NCBI GenBank assembly: GCA_002479765.1
Contig: DLOZ01000012.1
Coordinates: 9,195-73,194 of the forward strand
DNA from: Sphingomonadales bacterium UBA7471
Lineage (GTDB): Bacteria > Pseudomonadota > Alphaproteobacteria > Sphingomonadales > Sphingomonadaceae
Direction: 5' to 3'
DNA length: 64,000 nucleotides
Shown: positions 16,072 to 24,000 of the stretch, one piece after another
Layout: every line of letters begins with the position of its first letter
How positions within the stretch are numbered: position 1 is the first letter of the stretch
Translations under genes and position numbers: made by a program
Notes under the pieces: generated by a model
The model's input: only the letters and a program-made list of their open reading frames with translations
What the model was told of the DNA's origin: nothing
Databases searched by the model: none

Positions 16072-17013
16072 ATGGTTGGAGAAAATGCCACATTTACAGG
16101 TATTTTGGGCGAAGGAAGGCTCGATAGCGCGCTTGCCGCCGCGCTGCCGCAATTTTCGCGCGCACGTATTCAGGCCCTGATCGCTGACGCTGCGTTGCGC
16201 ATCAACGGACAATGCTTCGTTGATGCCGGAAGCAAGAAAATGTCCGGGCAGCATTTTGAGCTAAATGTCCCTGCCGCCAAGCCTGACACAGCTATCCCGC
16301 AAGATATTCAGCTCGACGTCGTTTATGAAGATGAACATCTGATCATCGTGAACAAACCCGCTGGATTGGTCGTGCACCCTGCCGCCGGGCATAGTGACGG
16401 AACATTGGTCAATGCGCTGTTACACCATTGTCAGGGCAAATTGTCGGGCATTGGCGGCGTTCAGCGTCCAGGCATTGTTCACCGTATCGATAAAGACACA
16501 TCCGGGCTTTTGGTCGTGGCAAAAAGCGACGTCGCGCATGAGGGCTTGGCAAAATTGTTCGCCGCGCATGACATCGAACGCAAATATATCGCGATCGTCA
16601 GCGGGGTCCCTGCCCCACCTGCGGGAACGGTGCGCACGCAAATTGGCCGATCAACGACCAACCGCAAAAAAATGGCGGTGCTGCCGGATTCCAAGGGTAA
16701 GCATGCGGTCACACATTTTCGCATGACGGAAGCATTCTCCAAAGCCGCAGTCGTCGAATGCACGTTGGAAACGGGGCGGACCCATCAAGTCCGCGTCCAT
16801 ATGGCCCATATTGGCCATCCGCTAATCGGCGATAGCGTTTATTCTAATCGACAAAACCCCTACAGAATCGGACCAGATCAGGCTCCGTTTGACCGACAGG
16901 CATTGCATGCGGCCTCATTGGGGTTTATTCATCCGATATCTGGAGAAAACTTACGGTTCGAATGCGGTATACCAGAAGACATGCAGCTTCTGTTAATCCA
17001 ATTGCGTGTATAG
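16072..17013 (+). CDS. rluD: RluA/RluD-family 23S rRNA pseudouridine synthase
   Basis: 313 residues. N-terminal S4-type RNA-binding domain (GRLDSALAAALPQFSRARIQ) and catalytic domain with GIVHRIDKDTSGLLVVAK, which contains the essential aspartate, plus TGRTHQVRVHMAHIGHPLIG. RluD makes pseudouridines in helix 69 of 23S rRNA. RluD versus a paralogue (RluC, TruC) cannot be fully separated by eye. No Shine-Dalgarno is visible before the ATG; with 16 bp to the divergent JAMM gene the mRNA may be nearly leaderless. rpoH follows 72 bp downstream. Confidence 0.88.
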   Translation: MVGENATFTGILGEGRLDSALAAALPQFSRARIQALIADAALRINGQCFVDAGSKKMSGQHFELNVPAAKPDTAIPQDIQLDVVYEDEHLIIVNKPAGLVVHPAAGHSDGTLVNALLHHCQGKLSGIGGVQRPGIVHRIDKDTSGLLVVAKSDVAHEGLAKLFAAHDIERKYIAIVSGVPAPPAGTVRTQIGRSTTNRKKMAVLPDSKGKHAVTHFRMTEAFSKAAVVECTLETGRTHQVRVHMAHIGHPLIGDSVYSNRQNPYRIGPDQAPFDRQALHAASLGFIHPISGENLRFECGIPEDMQLLLIQLRV

Positions 17014-17085
17014 CTTTTCAAAGGGAACGCTTTGCTAGCGGGTGCTTGATGAGGCCCGGTGGGAAGCACAATGAAAGAGGAAAAC

Positions 17086-17991
17086 ATGTCTGATAAAAAG
17101 AATGTTCCGGCTACAATACCTGCCCTTGGGGGGGATGCGAGCCTTAACCGTTACCTAAGCGAAATCCGGAAGTTTCCGGTTTTGAAGCCTGAGCAAGAAT
17201 ATATGCTCGCCAAACGCTTTCAAGAACATGGCGATACCAAAGCTGCCGAGCAGCTTGTTACGTCACATCTTCGCCTCGTATCAAAAATTGCCATGGGCTA
17301 TCGCGGCTACGGCCTGCCGGTGTCCGAGCTTATTTCCGAAGGCAATATCGGATTGATGCAAGGAGTGAAGAAATTCGATCCAGACCGCGGTTTCCGCCTC
17401 GCAACCTACGCGATGTGGTGGATTCGCGCGTCGATGCAGGAATTCATCCTACGCAGCTGGAGCCTGGTCAAGATCGGCACCACGGCCGCGCAGAAAAAGC
17501 TGTTCTTCAACCTGCGCCGGATGAAAAACAACCTTCAGGCATTTGAAGATGGCGATCTCAACCAAGACGCCTTGCGTAAAATTGCCACCGACCTTGGCGT
17601 GTCCGAGGAAGAAGTGAACAACATGAACCGCCGCATGGCGATGGGCGGTGACACGTCACTGAATGTCCCGATGCGCGAAGATGGCGATGGCCAATGGCAG
17701 GATTGGTTAGTCGACGATGCGCCTTTGCAGGACGAACGCGTTGCAGACGCACAAGAAGGCGATATGCGCCATGCCTTGCTCTCCGAAGCGATGGACAGCC
17801 TGAATGAGCGCGAGAAGCATATTCTGACTCAGCGTAGACTGATTGAAGAACCGCAAACGCTCGAGGAGCTGAGCCAGACTTACAGCGTCAGCCGTGAACG
17901 CGTGCGCCAGATTGAGGTGCGGGCATTTGAAAAGCTGCAAAAAGCGATGCTGCGGATTGCCGGCGAAAAGCGGTTACTGCTCACCGTTTAG
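17086..17991 (+). CDS. rpoH: RNA polymerase heat-shock sigma factor RpoH
   Basis: 301 residues. Region 1.2/2 LNRYLSEIRKFPVL, region 2.3-2.4 GFRLATYAMWWIRASMQEFI, the RpoH box QKKLFFNLRRMK and region 4.2 SVSRERVRQIEVRAFEKL are all present. Sigma-32 directs chaperone and protease transcription. The ATG at 17086 is preferred because AGAGG lies 5 bases upstream and MSDKKNVPATIPAL matches family starts; ATGs at 17059 and 17071 are possible. A sigma-32-like promoter is visible before clpP in this window. Confidence 0.95.
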   Translation: MSDKKNVPATIPALGGDASLNRYLSEIRKFPVLKPEQEYMLAKRFQEHGDTKAAEQLVTSHLRLVSKIAMGYRGYGLPVSELISEGNIGLMQGVKKFDPDRGFRLATYAMWWIRASMQEFILRSWSLVKIGTTAAQKKLFFNLRRMKNNLQAFEDGDLNQDALRKIATDLGVSEEEVNNMNRRMAMGGDTSLNVPMREDGDGQWQDWLVDDAPLQDERVADAQEGDMRHALLSEAMDSLNEREKHILTQRRLIEEPQTLEELSQTYSVSRERVRQIEVRAFEKLQKAMLRIAGEKRLLLTV

Positions 17992-18042
17992 CCCCATGTA
18001 AAAATAGATGACGGGCGGAGAACGCTGCGCTAGCTTTTGTAT

Positions 18043-18744
18043 ATGAAAAAACCGAAGCGCTCGTTTTCCGCCCGTATCCTTCGTTCCAGCCTGAAAACGG
18101 CTATATATCTTACCGGCGGGACGGTCGCGTTGACGGCCATTTATGCCGTTGTCCCTGTGCCGACGACGCTGACCATGTTGTTCGACAGTCATGGTGCAAA
18201 GCGCGACTGGACACCGCTTTCCGATATCTCACCAAATCTGGTCCGCGCCGTGATTGCCGCCGAGGATGGTAAATTCTGTAGCCATGATGGCTTTGACCGT
18301 GCGGCGATCGAAAAGGCGATTAAACGTAATCAACAGGGCGGAAAAATCCGCGGTGGTTCAACCGTCAGCCAGCAAACCGCGAAGAACGTGTTTCTGTGGC
18401 AGGGTTCCGGTTGGACGCGTTACCTGCGCAAAGTACCTGAAGTCTATTTCACATTTCTGATCGAAAAAATCTGGGGCAAACGCCGGATTATGGAAGTGTA
18501 TCTGAATGTCGCGGAAACCGGCATTGGCACCTATGGCGCCGAAGAAGGCGCGCAGCGTTATTTCAACAAATCTGCGAAAGATCTCACCCGCACCGAAGCC
18601 GCACGATTGGCTGCCATTCTGCCATTGCCCAAAAAGCGCGCGGTAAATGGCGTCGGTGGTTTCACGCGCCGCTACGGCAACAGCATCGCCGCCCGCATTC
18701 GCGTCGTCAAACGCGACGGCCTCGATAGCTGCATTTACCCATAA
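18043..18744 (+). CDS. mtgA: Monofunctional peptidoglycan glycosyltransferase MtgA
   Basis: 233 residues. N-terminal membrane anchor (about 12-38) and a GT51 domain with catalytic Glu in AAEDGKFCSHDGFD, GGSTVSQQTAKN, RYLRKVPEVYF and KRRIMEVYLN. It polymerises lipid II into glycan strands on the periplasmic face. Start set at ATG 18043; a TTG two codons earlier is less likely. A symmetrical terminator follows directly. Confidence 0.93.
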   Translation: MKKPKRSFSARILRSSLKTAIYLTGGTVALTAIYAVVPVPTTLTMLFDSHGAKRDWTPLSDISPNLVRAVIAAEDGKFCSHDGFDRAAIEKAIKRNQQGGKIRGGSTVSQQTAKNVFLWQGSGWTRYLRKVPEVYFTFLIEKIWGKRRIMEVYLNVAETGIGTYGAEEGAQRYFNKSAKDLTRTEAARLAAILPLPKKRAVNGVGGFTRRYGNSIAARIRVVKRDGLDSCIYP

Positions 18745-18776
18745 AAAAGGGCGAAGCCGAAGCCCCGCCCTTTTTA
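18743..18776. terminator. Bidirectional terminator between mtgA and TonB receptor gene
   Basis: AAAAAGGGCG and CGCCCTTTTT flank a 12-base loop; the A run on one side and T run on the other make it a U-tailed hairpin in both directions. It overlaps the mtgA stop codon by two bases and lies 19 bp after the convergent TonB receptor gene. Confidence 0.8.
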
Positions 18777-18794
18777 ATTTTCTAGTTCAATGAC

Positions 18795-21434
18795 TTAGAA
18801 TACGAACGTAATCGTCCCGCTCACGGTGCGTGGTGCACCGATTTGAACGAAGCCTGGGCTACCGTAAGTCGCAACACCAGTGGTGCGGTTATAGGACGCG
18901 CTCTGCGCCAAGCCACCGCCAAAACCGCCGACATAGAATTGGTCGAACAGGTTGTAGACGTTGAGCTGGAAGCGGGTCTTGTCGCTTACACCCAAGAAGC
19001 CAAGGTTAACGCTCGCATCAAGGTTGACCATCCAATATGCAGGCGCAGTTGCACCAAATATTTCGGTGCGCGCTGTTGTGCCCAAAGTGCCGCTTGCAAC
19101 GGCGCCAGTTGGAATGAACGAACCTGTGTAGGTGGCTTCGCCCGTATCGAAGATGTTCCGTGGGCCAGTGCGCTTTGCAGTAATGCCAAGTTCAACTGGT
19201 CCAACTTCACCGCGTACAGTTCCACCGAACGAATATTTCGGCGAACCACCTTCACGCTGGCCAGCAGTCGCAGCAAAAACTGGCGTACCGTCGGCGTTTT
19301 CACCGATAGCAACGTTGTTCTTGATTTCCGACTTCATGAACGAACCAAATACATACACGGCCAATTCAGGAATTGGCTGATATGAAATCGAACCATCGAT
19401 ACCATATTTGTCGACATTGCCGAGGTTACGATACACGTTCTGGTCCAGCTCTGGATCATAAGCCGAAGCCAAACGGTTCTGGAACTTCGTCAACCAACCC
19501 GAAAGCTGGGCTTGGATGTTACCCGAACGGTAACGAACGCCAAGGTCAACGCTGTCTGTCGTTTCTGGAGCAGGACGCGCACGTGCGGTCGTGATCGGGA
19601 AGAAGAACGCGTTGTACAAGCTATCGGTACCTGGAACCGAAAGGCCCTGAGCAAAGCTTGCGAACATGCTGAATTCAGGCGTAAACTTGTAGTTGAGGCC
19701 TAGATTTGGCAAAATCTTGTCATATTTGAACACGCGGTTTTGTGGAGCACCCTGCGTTGGGTTTAGCGTTGCGTTCAGAGCGTTCTGGTTCGCATCGCCG
19801 AAGCACTCAACAAAGCCGCCAGCGGAGCTGGTGAAGCAATAGTTGGTCAGGTCACGCTTAAAGAACGGTGCACGGACACCAGCTGTCACAACGAGACTGC
19901 TGTCCAGATATTCACCGCGATATTCACCCGAAACCTGCTGCAAAATTGCATAAGACAGACGGTTACGCTTTTGCAGCGTTACGCCGTTGGAAGCAACTTG
20001 CGGACCGTTTACTGGGAAAACGTCCAATGGCTCACCATTAACGTCCAACAAGCCAACTTCGCCCGTCTGACGGTGACGTGCACGGTCAAAGGTATAGGCA
20101 AGACGAACCGAATGCGCATCGCTGATTTCATAACGCAGCGAGCTGATGACGCCATAACGATGTGTTTGCGTCTGGCTTGGTGCAATCATGGTAACCAGAT
20201 CGAGGATGTCGCCATCGCCATTCAGATCCTTACCAAAAAACGGCGAACCCGAGAGGTATCCAGCCTGGCAGCTTACGCCATCGCCGCTTACTACTGTGGT
20301 GCAGTTTGCAGTGCCGCCGGTCGGATCGATGTCACGACGTGCTTCACGTGCAGTAACGGTGCCACCACCATTTGCCTTTACGTACTGATAGCTTGGATCA
20401 ACCGTCAACGTCAGCTTTTCACCGAACGTGAATTTCGACGAACCACGGATGCTGCCGGTGTTTGAAGGGTTATAACGACGGTCGAATTCCGTGCCGCATG
20501 TTGTTGCCGACTGAGCAGTTCCATTAACTGGCGTTACCGTTGTCGTGCAGGGGAAGTTAATCAGATATTCCCGCTCATCATTGTTCGCAGGAAAACGGTT
20601 GCCGCTACCCGAACCAACGACACGGCCCGCATCGTTGCGCAATGGCAGCGAACCGAAGAAGTTGTTGCGGTTTTCATTGTAGCTACCAGAAATCGCAATG
20701 AAGTCACCATCGCTGCCGATGGGCTGATAGATCTTCGCGTTATACTGTTGCTTGTCGATAACGCCGTAATTGTTGAACGGGTTGTCGTTGGTAGCCTTTG
20801 AAGCCGAGAAGAACGCGCGCGTTCCGAACGATGTCAGATTACCTGTGTTTATCATGCCAAACAGGCGCTCGAAGTTAAAGTCGCCGAGCGAGGCCGAGAC
20901 CTTAGCGCCGAAATCTTCAGTCGGTGTCATCGTGCGGTAGTTGACGGTTCCGCCAACAGCCGATGCTGTAGGGCTGTCGACGTCAGTCGTACCCAGGTTA
21001 ACATTGACCTGTTCAATCAATTCAGGGTCAAGCTGTTGGTTCGAATAGATGGCGTAGTTGCCGGAGTCATTCAACGGGATACCGTCAAACGTCAGCGAGA
21101 TACGCGACGAGTCAAAACCACGAATGTTCAGAGTGCCGCCCGACGATCCATAAGCATCGTTGTTCTGGAAGCTTACGCCTGGAATGACGTTGATGGTGTC
21201 GAGAATTGTCTGACCTGGATTCTGACGTTCGATCAGCTCTTGCGTAAGAACCGCCTTTGCCTTAGTCGAATCCGGTGCCTGAATTCCGGCAACGTCCTGC
21301 GAACGCGAACCGGAAACAACGATTACCTCTTCTTCGAAATCGACTGAACCAGTCGACTGCGCGAAGGCAGCGCTTGAAAAGCTGCAGATGGTGAGTGCAA
21401 CCGCACTTGCCGCAAGCTGATAACGAATTTTCAT
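18795..21434 (-). CDS. TonB-dependent receptor (PHO-box associated)
   Basis: 879-residue outer-membrane receptor with signal peptide (MKIRYQLAASAVALTICSFS... AFA-QS), TonB box-like EEVIVVSGSR, plug with GGTLNIRGFDSSRISLTFDG (split motif) and a long beta-barrel ending YGSPG...TITFVF. Extended loops carry Asp/Asn-rich NGDGDILD. Start at 21434 follows AAAGGGG; an upstream start at 21470 would put 12 polar residues before the signal peptide. A PHO-box-like repeat sits at 21539-21556, so expression under phosphate starvation and uptake of a phosphorus-containing ligand are inferred. It has no transport operon partners here. Confidence 0.9.
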   Translation of the reverse strand: MKIRYQLAASAVALTICSFSSAAFAQSTGSVDFEEEVIVVSGSRSQDVAGIQAPDSTKAKAVLTQELIERQNPGQTILDTINVIPGVSFQNNDAYGSSGGTLNIRGFDSSRISLTFDGIPLNDSGNYAIYSNQQLDPELIEQVNVNLGTTDVDSPTASAVGGTVNYRTMTPTEDFGAKVSASLGDFNFERLFGMINTGNLTSFGTRAFFSASKATNDNPFNNYGVIDKQQYNAKIYQPIGSDGDFIAISGSYNENRNNFFGSLPLRNDAGRVVGSGSGNRFPANNDEREYLINFPCTTTVTPVNGTAQSATTCGTEFDRRYNPSNTGSIRGSSKFTFGEKLTLTVDPSYQYVKANGGGTVTAREARRDIDPTGGTANCTTVVSGDGVSCQAGYLSGSPFFGKDLNGDGDILDLVTMIAPSQTQTHRYGVISSLRYEISDAHSVRLAYTFDRARHRQTGEVGLLDVNGEPLDVFPVNGPQVASNGVTLQKRNRLSYAILQQVSGEYRGEYLDSSLVVTAGVRAPFFKRDLTNYCFTSSAGGFVECFGDANQNALNATLNPTQGAPQNRVFKYDKILPNLGLNYKFTPEFSMFASFAQGLSVPGTDSLYNAFFFPITTARARPAPETTDSVDLGVRYRSGNIQAQLSGWLTKFQNRLASAYDPELDQNVYRNLGNVDKYGIDGSISYQPIPELAVYVFGSFMKSEIKNNVAIGENADGTPVFAATAGQREGGSPKYSFGGTVRGEVGPVELGITAKRTGPRNIFDTGEATYTGSFIPTGAVASGTLGTTARTEIFGATAPAYWMVNLDASVNLGFLGVSDKTRFQLNVYNLFDQFYVGGFGGGLAQSASYNRTTGVATYGSPGFVQIGAPRTVSGTITFVF

Positions 21435-21538
21435 TTCTAAAACCCCTTTGGTTTTCACATGCCAATTCACTGATAACCAAGCATTTCGCTCGAATCATCC
21501 ATATGAATTGAACCGCGACATCCCCTTGGGGCTGGTGA

Positions 21539-21556
21539 ATGACAGTAAAATGACAC
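21539..21556 (-). promoter_or_regulatory. Putative PHO box (PhoB site)
   Basis: On the minus strand GTGTCAT-TTTA-CTGTCAT: two 7-bp direct repeats separated by 4 AT-only bases, as in the PhoB consensus (CTGTCAT repeats, 11-bp period) with only one mismatch in the repeats. It is 105 bp upstream of the TonB receptor start. No convincing -10 element is seen at the usual distance downstream. Confidence 0.55.
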
Positions 21557-21696
21557 CCCGCCCCGCAGATGATTCGCCCTTAACCGACAGCGCCGGAGAG
21601 GCAAAGTATTGCAGTGCAGCAACCTGTCCAAATTGGCCTATTTCAACATTTTGTTAAGACTTGTGGCCTGTTTGCCACAGTCAGTAAAAAATGCGC

Positions 21697-22968
21697 TTAT
21701 GCGGCATCCTCTTTGGTCGATTTCGCCGATTTTGCATAAACGAGGACCGGCGTCTTGCGACCTTCGACCACATCCTTGTCCACGACAACTTCGTCGACAC
21801 CGTCAAAGGTTGGAAGATCAAACATCGTATCCAGCAATATCGCCTCCAGGATCGACCGCAGTCCGCGGGCACCGGTTTTGCGTTCAATCGCTTTCTTTGC
21901 GACCGCTTCCAACGCTTCATCGGTAAAGCTCAGGCCGACATCTTCCATCTCGAACAGTTTGCGATACTGCTTCACGAGTGCGTTTTTCGGCTCCGACAGG
22001 ATCTTGACGAGCGCGGGGATATCGAGATCTTCCAGCGTCGCAGTGACCGGCAAACGACCCACAAATTCCGGAATCAAGCCATATTTCAGCAAATCTTCTG
22101 GTTCGACCTGCTTGAGGATTTCACCCGTTCCGCGTTCATCAGGATCAGCGACATGTGCGCCGAATCCAATCGATTTGCCTTCAAGACGATTGGCAATGAT
22201 CTTTTCCAGCCCCGCAAACGCGCCCCCACAGATGAACAAGATATTCGTTGTATCGACCTGCAGGAATTCCTGCTGCGGATGCTTACGGCCACCCTGCGGA
22301 GGCACACTTGCGGTTGTACCTTCCATAAGCTTCAACAAAGCCTGCTGAACGCCCTCACCGCTGACGTCGCGGGTGATGGAGGGATTTTCCGCTTTACGGC
22401 TGATCTTGTCGATTTCATCGATATACACGATGCCGCGCTGCGCCTTTTCGACATTATAGTCGGACGCCTGCAGAAGTTTCAGGATGATGTTTTCAACATC
22501 TTCGCCGACATAGCCCGCTTCGGTTAAAGTTGTTGCGTCGGCCATGGTGAATGGCACGTCAAAGGTCTTGGCCAAAGTCTGGGCAAGCAAGGTTTTTCCA
22601 CAACCGGTTGGGCCAACCAGCAGGATGTTCGACTTAGCCAGCTCAACTTCGGCACCTTTGGCACCATGGTTAAGCCGCTTATAATGATTGTGCACAGCAA
22701 CCGACAGCACACGTTTTGCCTGCGGTTGACCAATGACATAGTCGTCGAGAACTTCGCAGATTTCCTGCGGTGTCGGAACTTCACCCTCCTTGCGGCCGGT
22801 CAGCGCCCCCTTGGTTTCTTCACGAATGATGTCATTGCACAGCTCAACACACTCATCACAGATGAAAACGGTTGGGCCAGCGATCAATTTGCGGACTTCG
22901 TGCTGTGACTTTCCACAGAATGAGCAATATAATGTGCTCTTAGTGTCAGATCCGCTTAGCTTCGTCAT
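21697..22968 (-). CDS. clpX: ATP-dependent Clp protease ATP-binding subunit ClpX
   Basis: 423 residues. N-terminal zinc-binding domain (LYCSFCGKSQ ... FICDECVELC), Walker A GPTGCGKT, Walker B IVYIDEIDKI, sensor residues and C-terminal GARGLRSILE. It unfolds substrates for ClpP; in alphaproteobacteria ClpXP degrades CtrA. Start at 22968 (MTKLSGSD) has AGGA 7 bases upstream. Follows clpP on the same strand with a 134-bp gap. Confidence 0.97.
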   Translation of the reverse strand: MTKLSGSDTKSTLYCSFCGKSQHEVRKLIAGPTVFICDECVELCNDIIREETKGALTGRKEGEVPTPQEICEVLDDYVIGQPQAKRVLSVAVHNHYKRLNHGAKGAEVELAKSNILLVGPTGCGKTLLAQTLAKTFDVPFTMADATTLTEAGYVGEDVENIILKLLQASDYNVEKAQRGIVYIDEIDKISRKAENPSITRDVSGEGVQQALLKLMEGTTASVPPQGGRKHPQQEFLQVDTTNILFICGGAFAGLEKIIANRLEGKSIGFGAHVADPDERGTGEILKQVEPEDLLKYGLIPEFVGRLPVTATLEDLDIPALVKILSEPKNALVKQYRKLFEMEDVGLSFTDEALEAVAKKAIERKTGARGLRSILEAILLDTMFDLPTFDGVDEVVVDKDVVEGRKTPVLVYAKSAKSTKEDAA

Positions 22969-23017
22969 AATATGTCCTGCTACCACGCCGAAACGGGTCG
23001 TACTTTATTGAACCAAC

Positions 23018-23045
23018 ATCCTAAAGATGCGTTCCGATTTGGCAA
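23018..23045 (-). promoter_or_regulatory. Candidate sigma-70 promoter of clpX
   Basis: On the minus strand TTGCCA (23045-23040), 16-bp spacer, TAGGAT (23023-23018), about 50 bp before the clpX start. The 134-bp gap between clpP and clpX is long for an operon, so a separate promoter is plausible. Moderate match only. Confidence 0.35.
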
Positions 23046-23102
23046 TAGCCCAAAAAGGGCTGTGCCATCTTGGCTAAGGCCGCAAAGCGATTGCTAACGC
23101 AA

Positions 23103-23735
23103 TCAGTCCGCCCCTGCCTCAGAATTCAGCGGGCGCTTGTCAAAGACTTCGTCGACCAGACCAAATGCCTTGGCTTCCTCGGCTTCCAGGAACGTGTCGC
23201 GATCCATCGCCTTCTCAATGTCTTTCAACGGCTTGCCGGTATATTTGGCGTATAAATCGTTCATACGCTTGCGAATGCGCAGGATTTCGTTCGCCTGAAT
23301 TTGGATATCCGATGCCATACCACGCGCGCCGCCCGAAGGCTGGTGGACCATGATACGCGAATTGGTCAGCGCAACGCGCATGCCGGGTTCACCCGCAGCC
23401 AACAGGAAGCTGCCCATCGATGCGGCTTGTCCGATGCACACTGTCCCAACCTTAGGACGGATATATTGCATGGTGTCATGAATTGCCATGCCAGCGGTTA
23501 CAACGCCGCCCGGCGAGTTAATGTACATCCAAATATCTTTCTTTGGATTGTCCGACTCAAGGAACAACAGCTGCGCGGTGATAACCGAAGCCATATTGTC
23601 CTCGACCTCACCCGTCACAAAAATGATCCGCTCGCGCAATAGGCGCGAAAAGATGTCCCAGCTCCGCTCCCCCCGGTTCGATTGCTCGATAACGACGGGA
23701 ACTAGGGCTTGTACCGGATCAAATGGGACGTGCAT
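23103..23735 (-). CDS. clpP: ATP-dependent Clp protease proteolytic subunit ClpP
   Basis: 210 residues. Serine protease with catalytic Ser in GQAASMGSFLLAAG, His in RIMVHQPSGG and Asp in AMDRDTFLEAEEA. It forms the tetradecameric chamber for ClpX or ClpA. AGAGG precedes the ATG by 7 bases. A sigma-32-like promoter is visible 37-68 bp upstream. Confidence 0.97.
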   Translation of the reverse strand: MHVPFDPVQALVPVVIEQSNRGERSWDIFSRLLRERIIFVTGEVEDNMASVITAQLLFLESDNPKKDIWMYINSPGGVVTAGMAIHDTMQYIRPKVGTVCIGQAASMGSFLLAAGEPGMRVALTNSRIMVHQPSGGARGMASDIQIQANEILRIRKRMNDLYAKYTGKPLKDIEKAMDRDTFLEAEEAKAFGLVDEVFDKRPLNSEAGAD

Positions 23736-23771
23736 GAAATACCTCTGGGTTGTTCTGATTTTACGCTGATG

Positions 23772-23803
23772 CCTACATCGGCGCGGGCAGACAAAGTTTC
23801 AAG
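23772..23803 (-). promoter_or_regulatory. Candidate RpoH (sigma-32) promoter of clpP
   Basis: Minus strand: CTTG (23803-23800; CTTGAA with the next two bases), 18-bp spacer counted from CTTG, then CCGATGTAGG (23781-23772). The alphaproteobacterial sigma-32 consensus is CTTG-N17/18-CYTATNTNNG; only one -10 position differs. The predicted start near 23765 gives a 30-base leader with the clpP ribosome site. Confidence 0.5.
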
Positions 23804-23952
23804 CAGGAAAAGGTTAAGTTGACATGCAATCCACAGAGAGTTGATCAAAATCGCAATTCGATTGAGATGACAAAATCGATTAGTTTTTGGATTTTGAATG
23901 ATCTTGCCAATTAAAAGCTAAATGTGGCGCACATGAGCGCGACCGAAACAAG

Positions 23953-23978
23953 AAAGGCCTCGGAATCCCGAGGCCTTT
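23953..23978 (-). terminator. Hairpin terminator downstream of tig
   Basis: Perfect 11-bp stem (AAAGGCCTCGG / CCGAGGCCTTT) with a 4-base loop, 22 bp after the tig stop; on the minus strand it is followed by CTTGTTTC, a moderate U-rich tail. Confidence 0.7.
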
Positions 23979-24000
23979 TCGTTTGTCCAAAGCTGGACGA

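Noticed and set aside
21435..21696. Cobalamin riboswitch before the TonB receptor
   Set aside because: No B12-box sequence could be found in the 262-bp gap; the PHO box is the only convincing signal.
21691..22527. 278-codon open frame antisense to clpX
   Set aside because: Shadow of clpX without recognisable motifs or ribosome site.
23849..23863. AATCG...CGATT palindrome upstream of clpP
   Set aside because: Short, AT-rich and not placed at a recognisable promoter; likely chance.
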